A DNA stretch of 64,000 bases from NCBI GenBank assembly GCA_021809105.1, contig JAKBAM010000001.1, positions 62,001 through 126,000 of the forward strand, given 5' to 3'. Positions 1 through 7,679 of this stretch are shown one piece after another; position 1 is the stretch's first letter, and each line of letters begins with the position of its first letter. The notes under the pieces were generated by a model, which saw nothing but the letters and a program-made list of their open reading frames with translations, was not told where the DNA came from and ran no database searches. This DNA comes from Actinomycetes bacterium (GTDB lineage: Bacteria > Actinomycetota > Acidimicrobiia > Acidimicrobiales > Palsa-688). A program made the position numbers and the translations under genes.

Positions 1-140
1 ATGTAGACCTTGGGGGCCCAGCGCAACAGGCTGGCATCGGCCAACCAGCGGCTGCCGCCCTTCAGCGCCTCGGCTGGAACGCCGCCGCCGTCCCAGCCCG
101 CCTCGTGGGCGCGGTGCTCGGGATCATCGCGCGAGAGCAC
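1..140 (-). CDS. Open frame cut by the window edge, product unknown
   Basis: On the minus strand a frame stays open from a GTG codon at 140 to the window edge, giving 46 residues. It begins VLSRDDPEHRAHEAGWDGG and includes RWLADASLLRWAPKVY. It lies 36 bases downstream of the proteasome-activator stop codon and in the same frame. No Shine-Dalgarno sequence is visible before the GTG. The composition looks like coding sequence, but the fragment is too short for me to recognise a family. It may be the second gene of an operon with the proteasome activator, or a chance open frame. Confidence 0.3.
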   Translation of the reverse strand, partial: MLSRDDPEHRAHEAGWDGGGVPAEALKGGSRWLADASLLRWAPKVY

Positions 141-176
141 GTCCGGCTCGATGCGGGTGCGGCGCTCGGCGGTGCT

Positions 177-659
177 TTAGAGGTATTGGCCGGGGCCGGT
201 TACGGCGCGAGCGTCGTCACCGGGGGGCAGGCTGCGACGGCGCATCTCCTCCAATTGACCTCGCGCCGCCATCTGCTGGGCGAAGAGGGTCGCCTGGATC
301 CCGTGGAACAGACCCTCGAGCCAACCGACGAGCTGGGCCTGGGCCACCCTCAGCTCACCTTCGCTGGGGATGGCCCCGGGAGAGAACGGTGACGTCACGC
401 GAGCCAGCTCGTCTCGCAGGTCGGGCGAAAGGCCATCGGCCAACTCAGTCACCGATGTCTCGTAGATCTCCCGCAGCCTGGATCGCGACGCCTCGTCGAG
501 AGGGGCCTGGCGGACCTCCTCCAAGAGCTGCTTGATCATCGAACCGATGCGCATGACCTTTGCCGGCTGCTCGACCGACTCCCTCGACTCGTCGCCGCCG
601 GACCCCTCGGGCGGCTCCACGATCACCAGGTTGGGGGGGGTGGGACCTTCGGTAGCCAT
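177..659 (-). CDS. bpa: Bacterial proteasome activator (Bpa/PafE family)
   Basis: A 160-residue protein that starts MATEGPTPPNLVIVEPPEG and ends GPGQYL. The C-terminal GQYL tail is the signature of Bpa/PafE (DUF2587), a ring-forming, ATP-independent activator that docks its C-termini into the 20S proteasome and opens the gate for unfolded substrates. The middle is a predicted helical bundle (residues about 35-140), including the stretch VAQAQLVGWLEGLFHGIQA, as in the family. Length is close to the mycobacterial protein. I chose ATG 659 because the family conservation begins there; an in-frame ATG lies 14 codons upstream. Its presence implies that 20S proteasome genes occur elsewhere in the genome. 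No good ribosome site is visible. Confidence 0.85.
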   Translation of the reverse strand: MATEGPTPPNLVIVEPPEGSGGDESRESVEQPAKVMRIGSMIKQLLEEVRQAPLDEASRSRLREIYETSVTELADGLSPDLRDELARVTSPFSPGAIPSEGELRVAQAQLVGWLEGLFHGIQATLFAQQMAARGQLEEMRRRSLPPGDDARAVTGPGQYL

Positions 660-749
660 GGGTCCCAGTCTGCCCGAACCGAGCAGCCAACGACGTCCCA
701 ATCCACCGGCCGCCTCTCGGCAGTCGCGCCGGCCGAGAGCCGCCGTCCA

Positions 750-1892
750 CTAGCCGCCGGTGCGCCGGCCGGGAGCCGCGAGCAGTGGCACGAGGACCTC
801 ATCATCGGTGAGGGACCCGTGGCGGCAGACCAGGCGCCGGTCGCCGTCGCCCGGTGCCAGATATCCCACCGCCTCCCAAGGGACCAGCGCCACGTCACCC
901 AGCCGCCTGCGGGCGCGGGCGTCGAGCGGGCCGCCGAACCACCCCTCCTCGGCTACCTGGTCGATCGGGCGAACCCACGCCTGGTGCCCGTAAAGTCGCC
1001 GGGTCACCTCGAGCAGGTGATCGGCACCGCCGGGGCGGGCGTGCAACCACCGGAACCGTGCTTCCCCGCTGACCATCTCGACCTGCTCGAGCAGTTCGTC
1101 GGCCAACAGCTCCACACGCCCGCCGACCTCGACCTGCCCGTGGTCGGCCGTCAAGAGTAGCGTGGCCTCGGGCGGCAACACCGCGAGGACATCGGCGACC
1201 AGGCGGTCCACCGCCACCACCTCGGCGTCGTACTCCTCGCCCAGCCCCCGCAGGTGGGCGACCTTGTCAAGCCCTTCGTAGTAGGCGTAGACCAGCTCCT
1301 CCCCCGCCGCCACCTGCCGCCCGACCTCCACCGCGATGCTCGACGCCACGCCCCAGCCCACGAGCCGGGATCCCCTCAGATGAGCCACGCTGAAGCCGCT
1401 ACCCCCGAAGTCGATCTTGCTGACGACGGGCACGGGACGGCCACCGAATGCATCCCCGGTCTGGAATTCCAGCGGCGGGACGAACGGCCTCGCGTCACCC
1501 GAGACGGTCCGCCAGCGCAACACGTTCATGACCTCACGACCCGTCGGCCCATCCACCACCAGGCGGTACCCGACCATCCCGTGGTCGGACGGCACAGCAC
1601 CGAGGGCGATGGAAGCCAGCGCCGTGGCCGTAGTGGTGGGCACGACCGACGTGATCGGACCACCGGTCATCGACGCCAGGGTCGGGGCCAGGCACAACCG
1701 GTCTTGGAGCTGCAGCCACCCCAGTCCGTCGACCACGAACAATACGGTCTGCGCGGCGCGAGCCGCCGCCGTCGGCATCCACCGAGGACGCCGCCCCGGC
1801 AGGGCCAAGAGCCCGGGGACCAGACCAGACAGGCACGGCCCGCCGTAGTCGGGGAGGGTCGGGGTCGGCCCGTTCGGTCGCTCAGCGGTCAT
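750..1892 (-). CDS. Alkaline phosphatase superfamily / nucleotide pyrophosphatase-like protein
   Basis: 380 residues with the metal-binding layout of the type I phosphodiesterase/nucleotide pyrophosphatase branch of the alkaline phosphatase superfamily. VVDGLGW (Asp55) is the first metal ligand, VVPTTTATALASIALG (about 83-98) carries the nucleophile Thr, and DHGMVGYR (103-110) follows. YEGLDKVAH gives Asp209 and His213, and TADHG gives Asp250 and His251. No signal peptide is evident, so a cytoplasmic phosphodiester or pyrophosphate hydrolase is likely; the substrate cannot be told. It is divergent from the Rrf2 gene. A TAGGGT -10 element (1903-1908) lies 10 bases before the ATG, implying a very short leader. 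Confidence 0.75.
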   Translation of the reverse strand: MTAERPNGPTPTLPDYGGPCLSGLVPGLLALPGRRPRWMPTAAARAAQTVLFVVDGLGWLQLQDRLCLAPTLASMTGGPITSVVPTTTATALASIALGAVPSDHGMVGYRLVVDGPTGREVMNVLRWRTVSGDARPFVPPLEFQTGDAFGGRPVPVVSKIDFGGSGFSVAHLRGSRLVGWGVASSIAVEVGRQVAAGEELVYAYYEGLDKVAHLRGLGEEYDAEVVAVDRLVADVLAVLPPEATLLLTADHGQVEVGGRVELLADELLEQVEMVSGEARFRWLHARPGGADHLLEVTRRLYGHQAWVRPIDQVAEEGWFGGPLDARARRRLGDVALVPWEAVGYLAPGDGDRRLVCRHGSLTDDEVLVPLLAAPGRRTGG

Positions 1893-1902
1893 CGCCCCGT
1901 CG

Positions 1903-1908
1903 ACCCTA
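1903..1908 (-). promoter_or_regulatory. Candidate -10 element of the phosphatase-family gene
   Basis: TAGGGT on the minus strand, 10 bases upstream of ATG 1892. It matches the actinobacterial TANNNT -10 pattern and would give a leader of only about 3-4 bases. No clear -35 is visible. Confidence 0.35.
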
Positions 1909-1960
1909 ACGGCCTCGAGGTCGCCGACAAAGGCTCTGAAGCACCGGCAACCGGGCGGCG

Positions 1961-1977
1961 GGACCTACCATTGGTCC
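1961..1977 (+). promoter_or_regulatory. Palindrome and -10 element directly before the Rrf2 start codon
   Basis: GGACC-N7-GGTCC is an inverted repeat that ends on the base before the GTG start codon at 1978. Inside it, TACCAT (1966-1971) fits a -10 element and sits exactly 6 bases from the start codon. Transcription would therefore begin at or next to the GTG, giving a leaderless message, and a dimer bound to the palindrome would cover the promoter. Autoregulation by the Rrf2 protein is the natural guess. Confidence 0.45.
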
Positions 1978-2439
1978 GTGAAGGTATCGACCCGGGGTGA
2001 CTACGCCAGCCGGGCGCTGCTGTCGCTGGCGCTCCACGGTGGGCTGACCCAGCCGACGTCGGTGCGCGACATTGCCGAACGTACCGGACTGCCCCAGCCG
2101 TACCTGGAGCAAATCCTCCTGGCTCTCAAGGGGGCAGGGCTGGTCCGCTCGAAGCGCGGCGTGGGTGGCGGATATGTCCTGGCCCGGCCGCCGGGGCAGA
2201 TCAGCCTCAGCCAGATCGTCAGCGCCGTGGAAGGCCCGATCCAGGCGGGCGACTTCGGCGAACCGCACACCAACGGTGCCTGCGATCACGAGGGCCAATG
2301 CGTTCTCCTGAGCGTATGGGCCGATGTGGGCGACACCATGAGGGCCTACCTGGACTCCTTCACCCTCTCCGACATCGCGGCGCGAGCCCAGGGCAACGTC
2401 TCGGTAGCCCCAGACCTCACCGCCACCCCCGTCCCGTAG
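1978..2439 (+). CDS. Rrf2 family transcriptional regulator
   Basis: 153 residues with the Rrf2/IscR winged helix: DYASRALLSLALHG, then DIAERTGLPQPYLEQILLAL (recognition helix, about 31-50) and the wing GVGGGYVLARPP. This family senses Fe-S clusters, NO or redox state. IscR uses three cysteines; here only two of that set are visible, Cys102 and Cys108 in ACDHEGQC, and the position of the first IscR cysteine is not Cys. It could hold a cluster with another ligand or sense thiol redox state. The GTG start has no Shine-Dalgarno sequence but has a -10 element 6 bases away. The next gene on the same strand starts 39 bases downstream. Confidence 0.85.
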   Translation: MKVSTRGDYASRALLSLALHGGLTQPTSVRDIAERTGLPQPYLEQILLALKGAGLVRSKRGVGGGYVLARPPGQISLSQIVSAVEGPIQAGDFGEPHTNGACDHEGQCVLLSVWADVGDTMRAYLDSFTLSDIAARAQGNVSVAPDLTATPVP

Positions 2440-2478
2440 GCCCTGACCGTCCAGTCCCCCAGCGACCCATCGGGTCCG

Positions 2479-5157
2479 GTGAGCGATCCGCCCGGGTACC
2501 CCACGAGATGGGAGGCCGACGTGGTGCTCTCGGACGGCTCGACCATGCACGTTCGGCCGATCCGCCCGGATGACTCGCCGAGGATCGAGGCCCTCCACGG
2601 CTCCCTCTCGCCGGAGACGATCTACTTCAGGTTCTTCACGCCGGTCAGCCGCCTCACGCCGCGAATGCTGGAACGATTCACGGTCGTTGACTACGTGGAA
2701 CGCCTGGCGCTGGTCGGGGTGCTGGGCGGGACGCTCATAGCGGTGGCCCGCTACGAATCCCTGCCGACGCAATGGGAGGGGGGCAAAGAGGCGGAGGTGG
2801 CCTTCCTCGTCTCCGACGAGCACCAGGGCAGGGGCATAGCATCACTGCTGCTGGAGCACCTCGTCGTGGCAGGGCGGCTCAACGGCATCAGCCGCTTCGT
2901 AGCCGACACCCTTCCCGACAACCGCCGGATGTTGCGGGTGTTCCGTGACGCCGGCTTCGACGAAGTCCGGACCTTCTCCGACGGGATCGTACGGGTGGCG
3001 TTCCCGATCGCCGCCACCGAGGCGTCCCTCTCCGCGTCGCACTCCCGGGAGCAGCAGGCTGCGGCCCGATCCGTCGGCCGCCTCCTTCGCCCTTCCTCGA
3101 TCGCCGTCGTCGGAGCCAGCACCCGCGCCGGGACCCTGGGCCACGTGCTCATCCGGTCGGTCCTGGATGCCGACTTCAACGGGGTCGTCTACGCCGTCCA
3201 CCCAACCGCCTCCCACGTTGCAGCCATCCCCGCCTACCGAACGATTCTCGACATTCCCGACCGGATCGACTTGGCCGTGTTGGTAGCCCCGTCGGCCGCG
3301 ATCCCCGAGATCGCCGCGCAATGCGCTCGCAAGCACGTCGCCGGCCTGGTCGTCATCTCTGCGGGCTTCGCGGAAAGGGATGCGGAAGGGTCCGAGGCAC
3401 AGCGGCTCCTCGTCTCGGAGGTTCGCGGCAACGGCCTACGGCTGATCGGCCCCAACTGCATGGGGGCGCTGAACACCGATCCGACGGTTCGACTGAACGC
3501 CACCTTCTCACCGATGCCCCCGGCCGGGCGCATCGGGTTCGTCGCCGGATCTGGCGCTCTCGGAGTGGTGATCCTCGACGAGGTCCGTCGGCGGGGCCTT
3601 GGAGTATCCAGCTTCGTGTCGATCGGCAACCGGGCCGACGTCAGCGGCAACGACCTGCTCCAGTACTGGGACGACGACCCCCGAACCGACGTCGTCTGCA
3701 TGTACCTCGAGACCTTCGGCAACCCGCGCTCGTTTGCTCGCATCGCCCGGCGACTCTCGAGGCGTAAACCGATAGTGGCGGTCAAGAGTGGTCGTTCCGC
3801 GGCGGGGATGAGGGCTGCCGGCGCCCACCGACCGGCCGAGGGAGACCTCCAAGTCGACGCCCTGTTCCGCCAAGCCGGTGTGATCCGGACTGACACCTTG
3901 GAAGAGCTCCTCGACGTCACCCAGATCCTCTCCGCTCAACCGCTGCCTGCCGGCCCCGGGGTAGCCATAGTCGCCAACAGCGGCGGCCCCGGAGTCATCG
4001 CCGCGGATGCCTGTGACGCCGCTGGTTTGGTTGTGGCCCCTTTCACCAACACCACCATGGAGCGACTCCGAATCCTCCTACCTTCGCCCGCTCCCCTCCG
4101 CAACCCTCTCGGGCTCCCGCCCGACGCCCGACCCGACGACTTCCAGGCAGCCGTGGCCCAGGTGCTCTCCGATCCCGGCGTCGACTCCGTGATGGTGCTC
4201 TACGCCTCCCCCCTCGCTGCCCCCCTCGGCGATGTAACTCGTGCGATCGCCGCCGCCGCCGAAACCCATCCCGCCAAGCCGGTACTGGCTTGCGTACTCG
4301 GCCAACGCGGGATCCTGACGGTCGGGCCGGACCGACCCCGGATCCCGTCGTTCGCGTTCCCTGAGTCTGCGGCCCGGGCGCTCGGCGCCGTGGCTGCGTA
4401 CGCGGCGTGGCGGCGAAGCGGGCAGGGTCACCCCCCTGAGGTGGTTGGCATCAGCCCCGATCGGGCACGGACCGTCATCGAGACCGCCTTGAGGGCCGAG
4501 CGGTCGCCGGCGGGCGGCGGGTGGCTGAGCGCCGACGCCACCGCTGAGCTGCTCGACGCCTACGCCATCCGCTATCTCGACAGCCGCCCGGCCCATGGCG
4601 CGGACGAGGCAGTGGCCTCGGCGGAGAGCCTCGGTTATCCGGTGGTGGTACGTTCCGATCCCCGGCCGGGAGCGCCGGCCGGAACCGGGACCCACCTGCG
4701 TGTCGGCCTGTCGGGTGCCGCCGCCGTACGAGGCGCATGGGCCGCCCTGACCGATCCCGCCGCTGCCATCACGGTGCAGCGCATGGCACAGCCTGGTCTC
4801 GACGTCGTGGTGGGTGTGGCCCAGGACTCGACGTTCGGCTCGCTGGTAACCCTGGCCCGCTCGGCGGGTACGGGTGTCCCGCCTCGCAGGCGGAGCGCCC
4901 GCAGCGTCCCTTTGAGCGACGTCGATATCCTCAGCCTTGTCGACGACGTCGCGGACGGGTGGAGCGACGCGGAGAGGTCGTCGATCGGCGCTACGTTGGC
5001 CCACCTGTCCCAGATGGCCGAGGACCTCCCCGAGATCGCCGAGCTGGACATCAACCCCCTGATCGTCGGCGATGACGGCGCGACCGCCGCCGGCGCTCGG
5101 GTGCGCGTGGCACCGTGGGTGGCGCGACCAGAGCTGGCGCTGCGCCGGCTGGTATAG
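2479..5157 (+). CDS. GNAT acetyltransferase fused to an NDP-forming acyl-CoA synthetase-like protein (Pat-type)
   Basis: 892 residues. The N-terminal GNAT domain (about 15-175) has the acetyl-CoA loop QGRGIA (116-121). It is followed by a CoA-binding Rossmann domain from about residue 200 (VVGASTRAGTLGHVL), the succinyl-CoA synthetase-like domains, and an ATP-grasp region from about 700. The order matches the Pat protein lysine acetyltransferases of actinomycetes with an N-terminal GNAT; these modify acyl-CoA synthetases. The His near 449 (GAHRPAEGD) occupies the phospho-His region, although the usual SHTGALAG context is changed. The ATP-grasp lysine context is changed too (VVVRSDPRPG), so the synthetase half may only sense ligands. 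GTG start; probably the second gene after the Rrf2 regulator. Confidence 0.8.
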   Translation: MSDPPGYPTRWEADVVLSDGSTMHVRPIRPDDSPRIEALHGSLSPETIYFRFFTPVSRLTPRMLERFTVVDYVERLALVGVLGGTLIAVARYESLPTQWEGGKEAEVAFLVSDEHQGRGIASLLLEHLVVAGRLNGISRFVADTLPDNRRMLRVFRDAGFDEVRTFSDGIVRVAFPIAATEASLSASHSREQQAAARSVGRLLRPSSIAVVGASTRAGTLGHVLIRSVLDADFNGVVYAVHPTASHVAAIPAYRTILDIPDRIDLAVLVAPSAAIPEIAAQCARKHVAGLVVISAGFAERDAEGSEAQRLLVSEVRGNGLRLIGPNCMGALNTDPTVRLNATFSPMPPAGRIGFVAGSGALGVVILDEVRRRGLGVSSFVSIGNRADVSGNDLLQYWDDDPRTDVVCMYLETFGNPRSFARIARRLSRRKPIVAVKSGRSAAGMRAAGAHRPAEGDLQVDALFRQAGVIRTDTLEELLDVTQILSAQPLPAGPGVAIVANSGGPGVIAADACDAAGLVVAPFTNTTMERLRILLPSPAPLRNPLGLPPDARPDDFQAAVAQVLSDPGVDSVMVLYASPLAAPLGDVTRAIAAAAETHPAKPVLACVLGQRGILTVGPDRPRIPSFAFPESAARALGAVAAYAAWRRSGQGHPPEVVGISPDRARTVIETALRAERSPAGGGWLSADATAELLDAYAIRYLDSRPAHGADEAVASAESLGYPVVVRSDPRPGAPAGTGTHLRVGLSGAAAVRGAWAALTDPAAAITVQRMAQPGLDVVVGVAQDSTFGSLVTLARSAGTGVPPRRRSARSVPLSDVDILSLVDDVADGWSDAERSSIGATLAHLSQMAEDLPEIAELDINPLIVGDDGATAAGARVRVAPWVARPELALRRLV

Positions 5158-5177
5158 CCCGGTTCGATCCTGACGCC

Positions 5178-7511
5178 CTAGGTGCGCGCTGGCACCCGGC
5201 CGTAAAGGGTCGTGCGCTGGGCGACAGGGCGTCCGAGGGGTTCGACCAGCGCCGCGAAATCCGCGGGTTCCATGAGCTGCCCGTGTGATGCGCCCGCAGC
5301 CCGGGAGATGTTCTCGTCCATCAACGTGCCGCCGAGATCGTTGCAGCCTGAGAACAGGAGTTGCGGGATGGCATCGCGACCGAGCTTCACCCACGACGCC
5401 TGGATGTTGTCTATCCACCCGTCGTAGGCGATGCGACCCACTGCGTGCATCAGCAGCGCCTCCCTGAAGGTCGGTCCGCGCCGGCTGCGCCGACTCAGGT
5501 ACAGCGGGGTAGCCATGTGGACATAGGGCAGCGGCACGAACTCGGTGAATCCGCCGGTCTCCTTCTGCAAGTCCCTGGTCCGCACCAGGTGGCGCGCCCA
5601 GTGGACCGGCTGCTCGACCGCGCCGAACATGATCGTCACGTTGGATCTCAAGCCTACGGCGTGGGCGGTGCGGTGTGCGTGCAGCCACTCTTCGGTGGTG
5701 ATCTTGTCCGGACAGAGGATCGCCCGGATCTCGTCGTCGAGGATCTCCGCCGCCGTCCCGGGAAGGGTCTTCAGCCCAGCTTCCATCAGCCGGCGCAAAT
5801 ATCGATCGAGGGGCTCGCCAAGGCGCCTGGCCCCCTCGGTGACCTCCAACGCTGTGAACCCGTGTATGTGGATCGTCGGCGAGGCATCGCGCACCGCCCG
5901 GATGACGTCGAGGTAGTAGTCCCCGTCGAAGTCGGGGTGGATGCCGCCTTGCAGGCACACCTCCGTGGCACCTCTGGCCTCCGCCTGGGCGACTCGCTCG
6001 GTGATCTCCTCGACACCCAGCAGGTAAGGCTTGCCCCGCAGGTTGAGCGACAGCGGGCCTTTGCTGAAGGCGCAGAAGCGGCATTTGAAGGTGCAGACGT
6101 TGGTGTAGTTGATGTTGCGGTTGACCACGTAGGTGACCGTCTCGCCGACCCGGCGCCGACGTAGGTCGTCGGCCACGGCCGCCACCGCCTCCACCTCGGG
6201 TCCCCGCGCAGAGAAGAGGGCGACGAGCTCCTCGACTCCCGGCTCCTGACCGGCCTCGACGCCGGCCATGACCTCGGCCACCCGCCCACCGATGCGGGAG
6301 CGGCCCCGGCCTCTGGTCGCCTCGCCTGTGGTCGCCTCACCCGTGGCCCCGGTCCGGATCAGCGGCGGCGGCCGACCGTCGCCGCCGGAGTACCAGCTCT
6401 CGCGGTCACGTCCCAGGCCCTCGGCGTCGCTTCGCTCGAGGACCGGCGCTCGCATGGCCGGATCGAGCCAGCGTGCCGGGTCCAAGGCCTTTTCCGGATA
6501 GATCGTCAGCCGAGGTGCCAAGGCGTGACCGAAGGCCTCGGTCACCGCCTGCAGGCGCCCCAGGTCGGGCCAGGGACGCTCCGGGTTGACGTGATCGATC
6601 GTGACCGGCGACACGCCGCCCCAGTCGTCGATCCCGGCATCCAAGAGATCGCCGAACTCGTCGCTCAGGTTGGGGGGCGCCTGGAGGTGGATCCCATCGG
6701 GAAGCACGAGACGGGCGGCGGCCACGGTCCACAGGTACTCGTCACGTCGGCACGCCGGCGACCGGTGCATGGCCGTGCCTGGCTTCGGGAGGAAGTTCTG
6801 GACGATCACCTCCTGCACGTGGCCGTGCCGCAGATGGGACGCAGCGATAGCCTCGAGGGCGTCGAGGCGATCGGCCCTGCTCTCCCCGATGCCGACCAGG
6901 ACCCCGGTGGTGAACGGCACCCCCAGCCGGCCGGCAGCTTCCAGCGTCGCCAAGCGCCTCTCGGGCGTCTTGTCGGGCGACCCCTTGTGGGAATCAAGGG
7001 CCGGATTGAGGGACTCGAGCATCATGCCCTGCGAGGCCGTTACCGGCCGCAGCGAGGCCAGTTCGTCCTCGTGCAGGGCGCCAGCGTTGGCGTGGGGTAG
7101 TAGGCCTGTCTCGTCCCGCACCGCCGCGGCCGCGGCCACCAGGTATTCGATGGTCGAGCTGTACCCGTTCGCAGCCAACCAGCGGGCGGCGAGCGGGTAG
7201 CGCAGCTCGGGCCGCTCGCCGAGGGTGAAAAGGGCCTCGTGGCAGCCGGCGGCGGCGCCGGCCCGGGCTACCGCCAGCACCTCCGCGATGGTCATGTACG
7301 GGGCGACCAGCCGCGCCGGCGGGTGCGCGAAGGTGCAGTAGCCGCAACGGTCCCGGCACAGGTGAGTAAGGGGGATGAACACCTTCGGGGAGTAGGTGGT
7401 CCTAGTCCCATAAGCGTCGTCGCGGCGGCGCCGGGCCGCCGCGAGGAGCTCCTGAAGAGGGGCGTTCTCGAGCCAATGCTGATCTGCCACGCGCCCGAAC
7501 CTAGCGCTCAC
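5178..7511 (-). CDS. fbiC: FO synthase, fused CofG-CofH radical SAM enzyme
   Basis: 777 residues with two radical SAM halves. The CofG half has CRDRCGYC (Cys52, 56, 59). The CofH half has CTFKCRFC near residue 470. Together they make 7,8-didemethyl-8-hydroxy-5-deazariboflavin, the chromophore of coenzyme F420, from tyrosine and a riboflavin-pathway intermediate. Fusion into one chain is typical of actinobacterial FbiC. The linker between the halves contains an imperfect tandem GEAT repeat. The frame begins at GTG 7511, but its purine-rich ribosome site abuts the codon. GTG 7490 has TAGGTT seven bases upstream and could be a leaderless start. The enzyme links to the F420-type oxidoreductase at 58839-59756. 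Confidence 0.93.
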   Translation of the reverse strand: MSARFGRVADQHWLENAPLQELLAAARRRRDDAYGTRTTYSPKVFIPLTHLCRDRCGYCTFAHPPARLVAPYMTIAEVLAVARAGAAAGCHEALFTLGERPELRYPLAARWLAANGYSSTIEYLVAAAAAVRDETGLLPHANAGALHEDELASLRPVTASQGMMLESLNPALDSHKGSPDKTPERRLATLEAAGRLGVPFTTGVLVGIGESRADRLDALEAIAASHLRHGHVQEVIVQNFLPKPGTAMHRSPACRRDEYLWTVAAARLVLPDGIHLQAPPNLSDEFGDLLDAGIDDWGGVSPVTIDHVNPERPWPDLGRLQAVTEAFGHALAPRLTIYPEKALDPARWLDPAMRAPVLERSDAEGLGRDRESWYSGGDGRPPPLIRTGATGEATTGEATRGRGRSRIGGRVAEVMAGVEAGQEPGVEELVALFSARGPEVEAVAAVADDLRRRRVGETVTYVVNRNINYTNVCTFKCRFCAFSKGPLSLNLRGKPYLLGVEEITERVAQAEARGATEVCLQGGIHPDFDGDYYLDVIRAVRDASPTIHIHGFTALEVTEGARRLGEPLDRYLRRLMEAGLKTLPGTAAEILDDEIRAILCPDKITTEEWLHAHRTAHAVGLRSNVTIMFGAVEQPVHWARHLVRTRDLQKETGGFTEFVPLPYVHMATPLYLSRRSRRGPTFREALLMHAVGRIAYDGWIDNIQASWVKLGRDAIPQLLFSGCNDLGGTLMDENISRAAGASHGQLMEPADFAALVEPLGRPVAQRTTLYGRVPART

Positions 7512-7679
7512 CTCCCCTGCGGGTGCCAGCCTGCTCCCCCGGTGGCATTACGCCGGCCTCCTCGGACGGGCCCGCGACGACCGATGTGACCAAATCAATG
7601 AAAGATGCCACGGTGTAGCGGTACGCCATCATGGAGAGCCTCCCTCCAGGACCCCCGCCCCACTGCCGGAGCCGCCCAG

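Noticed and set aside
1906-2823. 305-codon minus-strand frame across the Rrf2 gene
   Set aside because: Antisense to a gene with an unmistakable Rrf2 domain; the translation shows no domain and is His/Arg/Gly-rich.
4078-6084. 668-codon open frame on the minus strand across the acetyltransferase gene and fbiC
   Set aside because: It lies antisense to the acetyltransferase gene and out of frame with fbiC, both of which have clear protein signatures. Its Arg/Pro/Gly-rich translation is typical of shadow frames in high-GC DNA.
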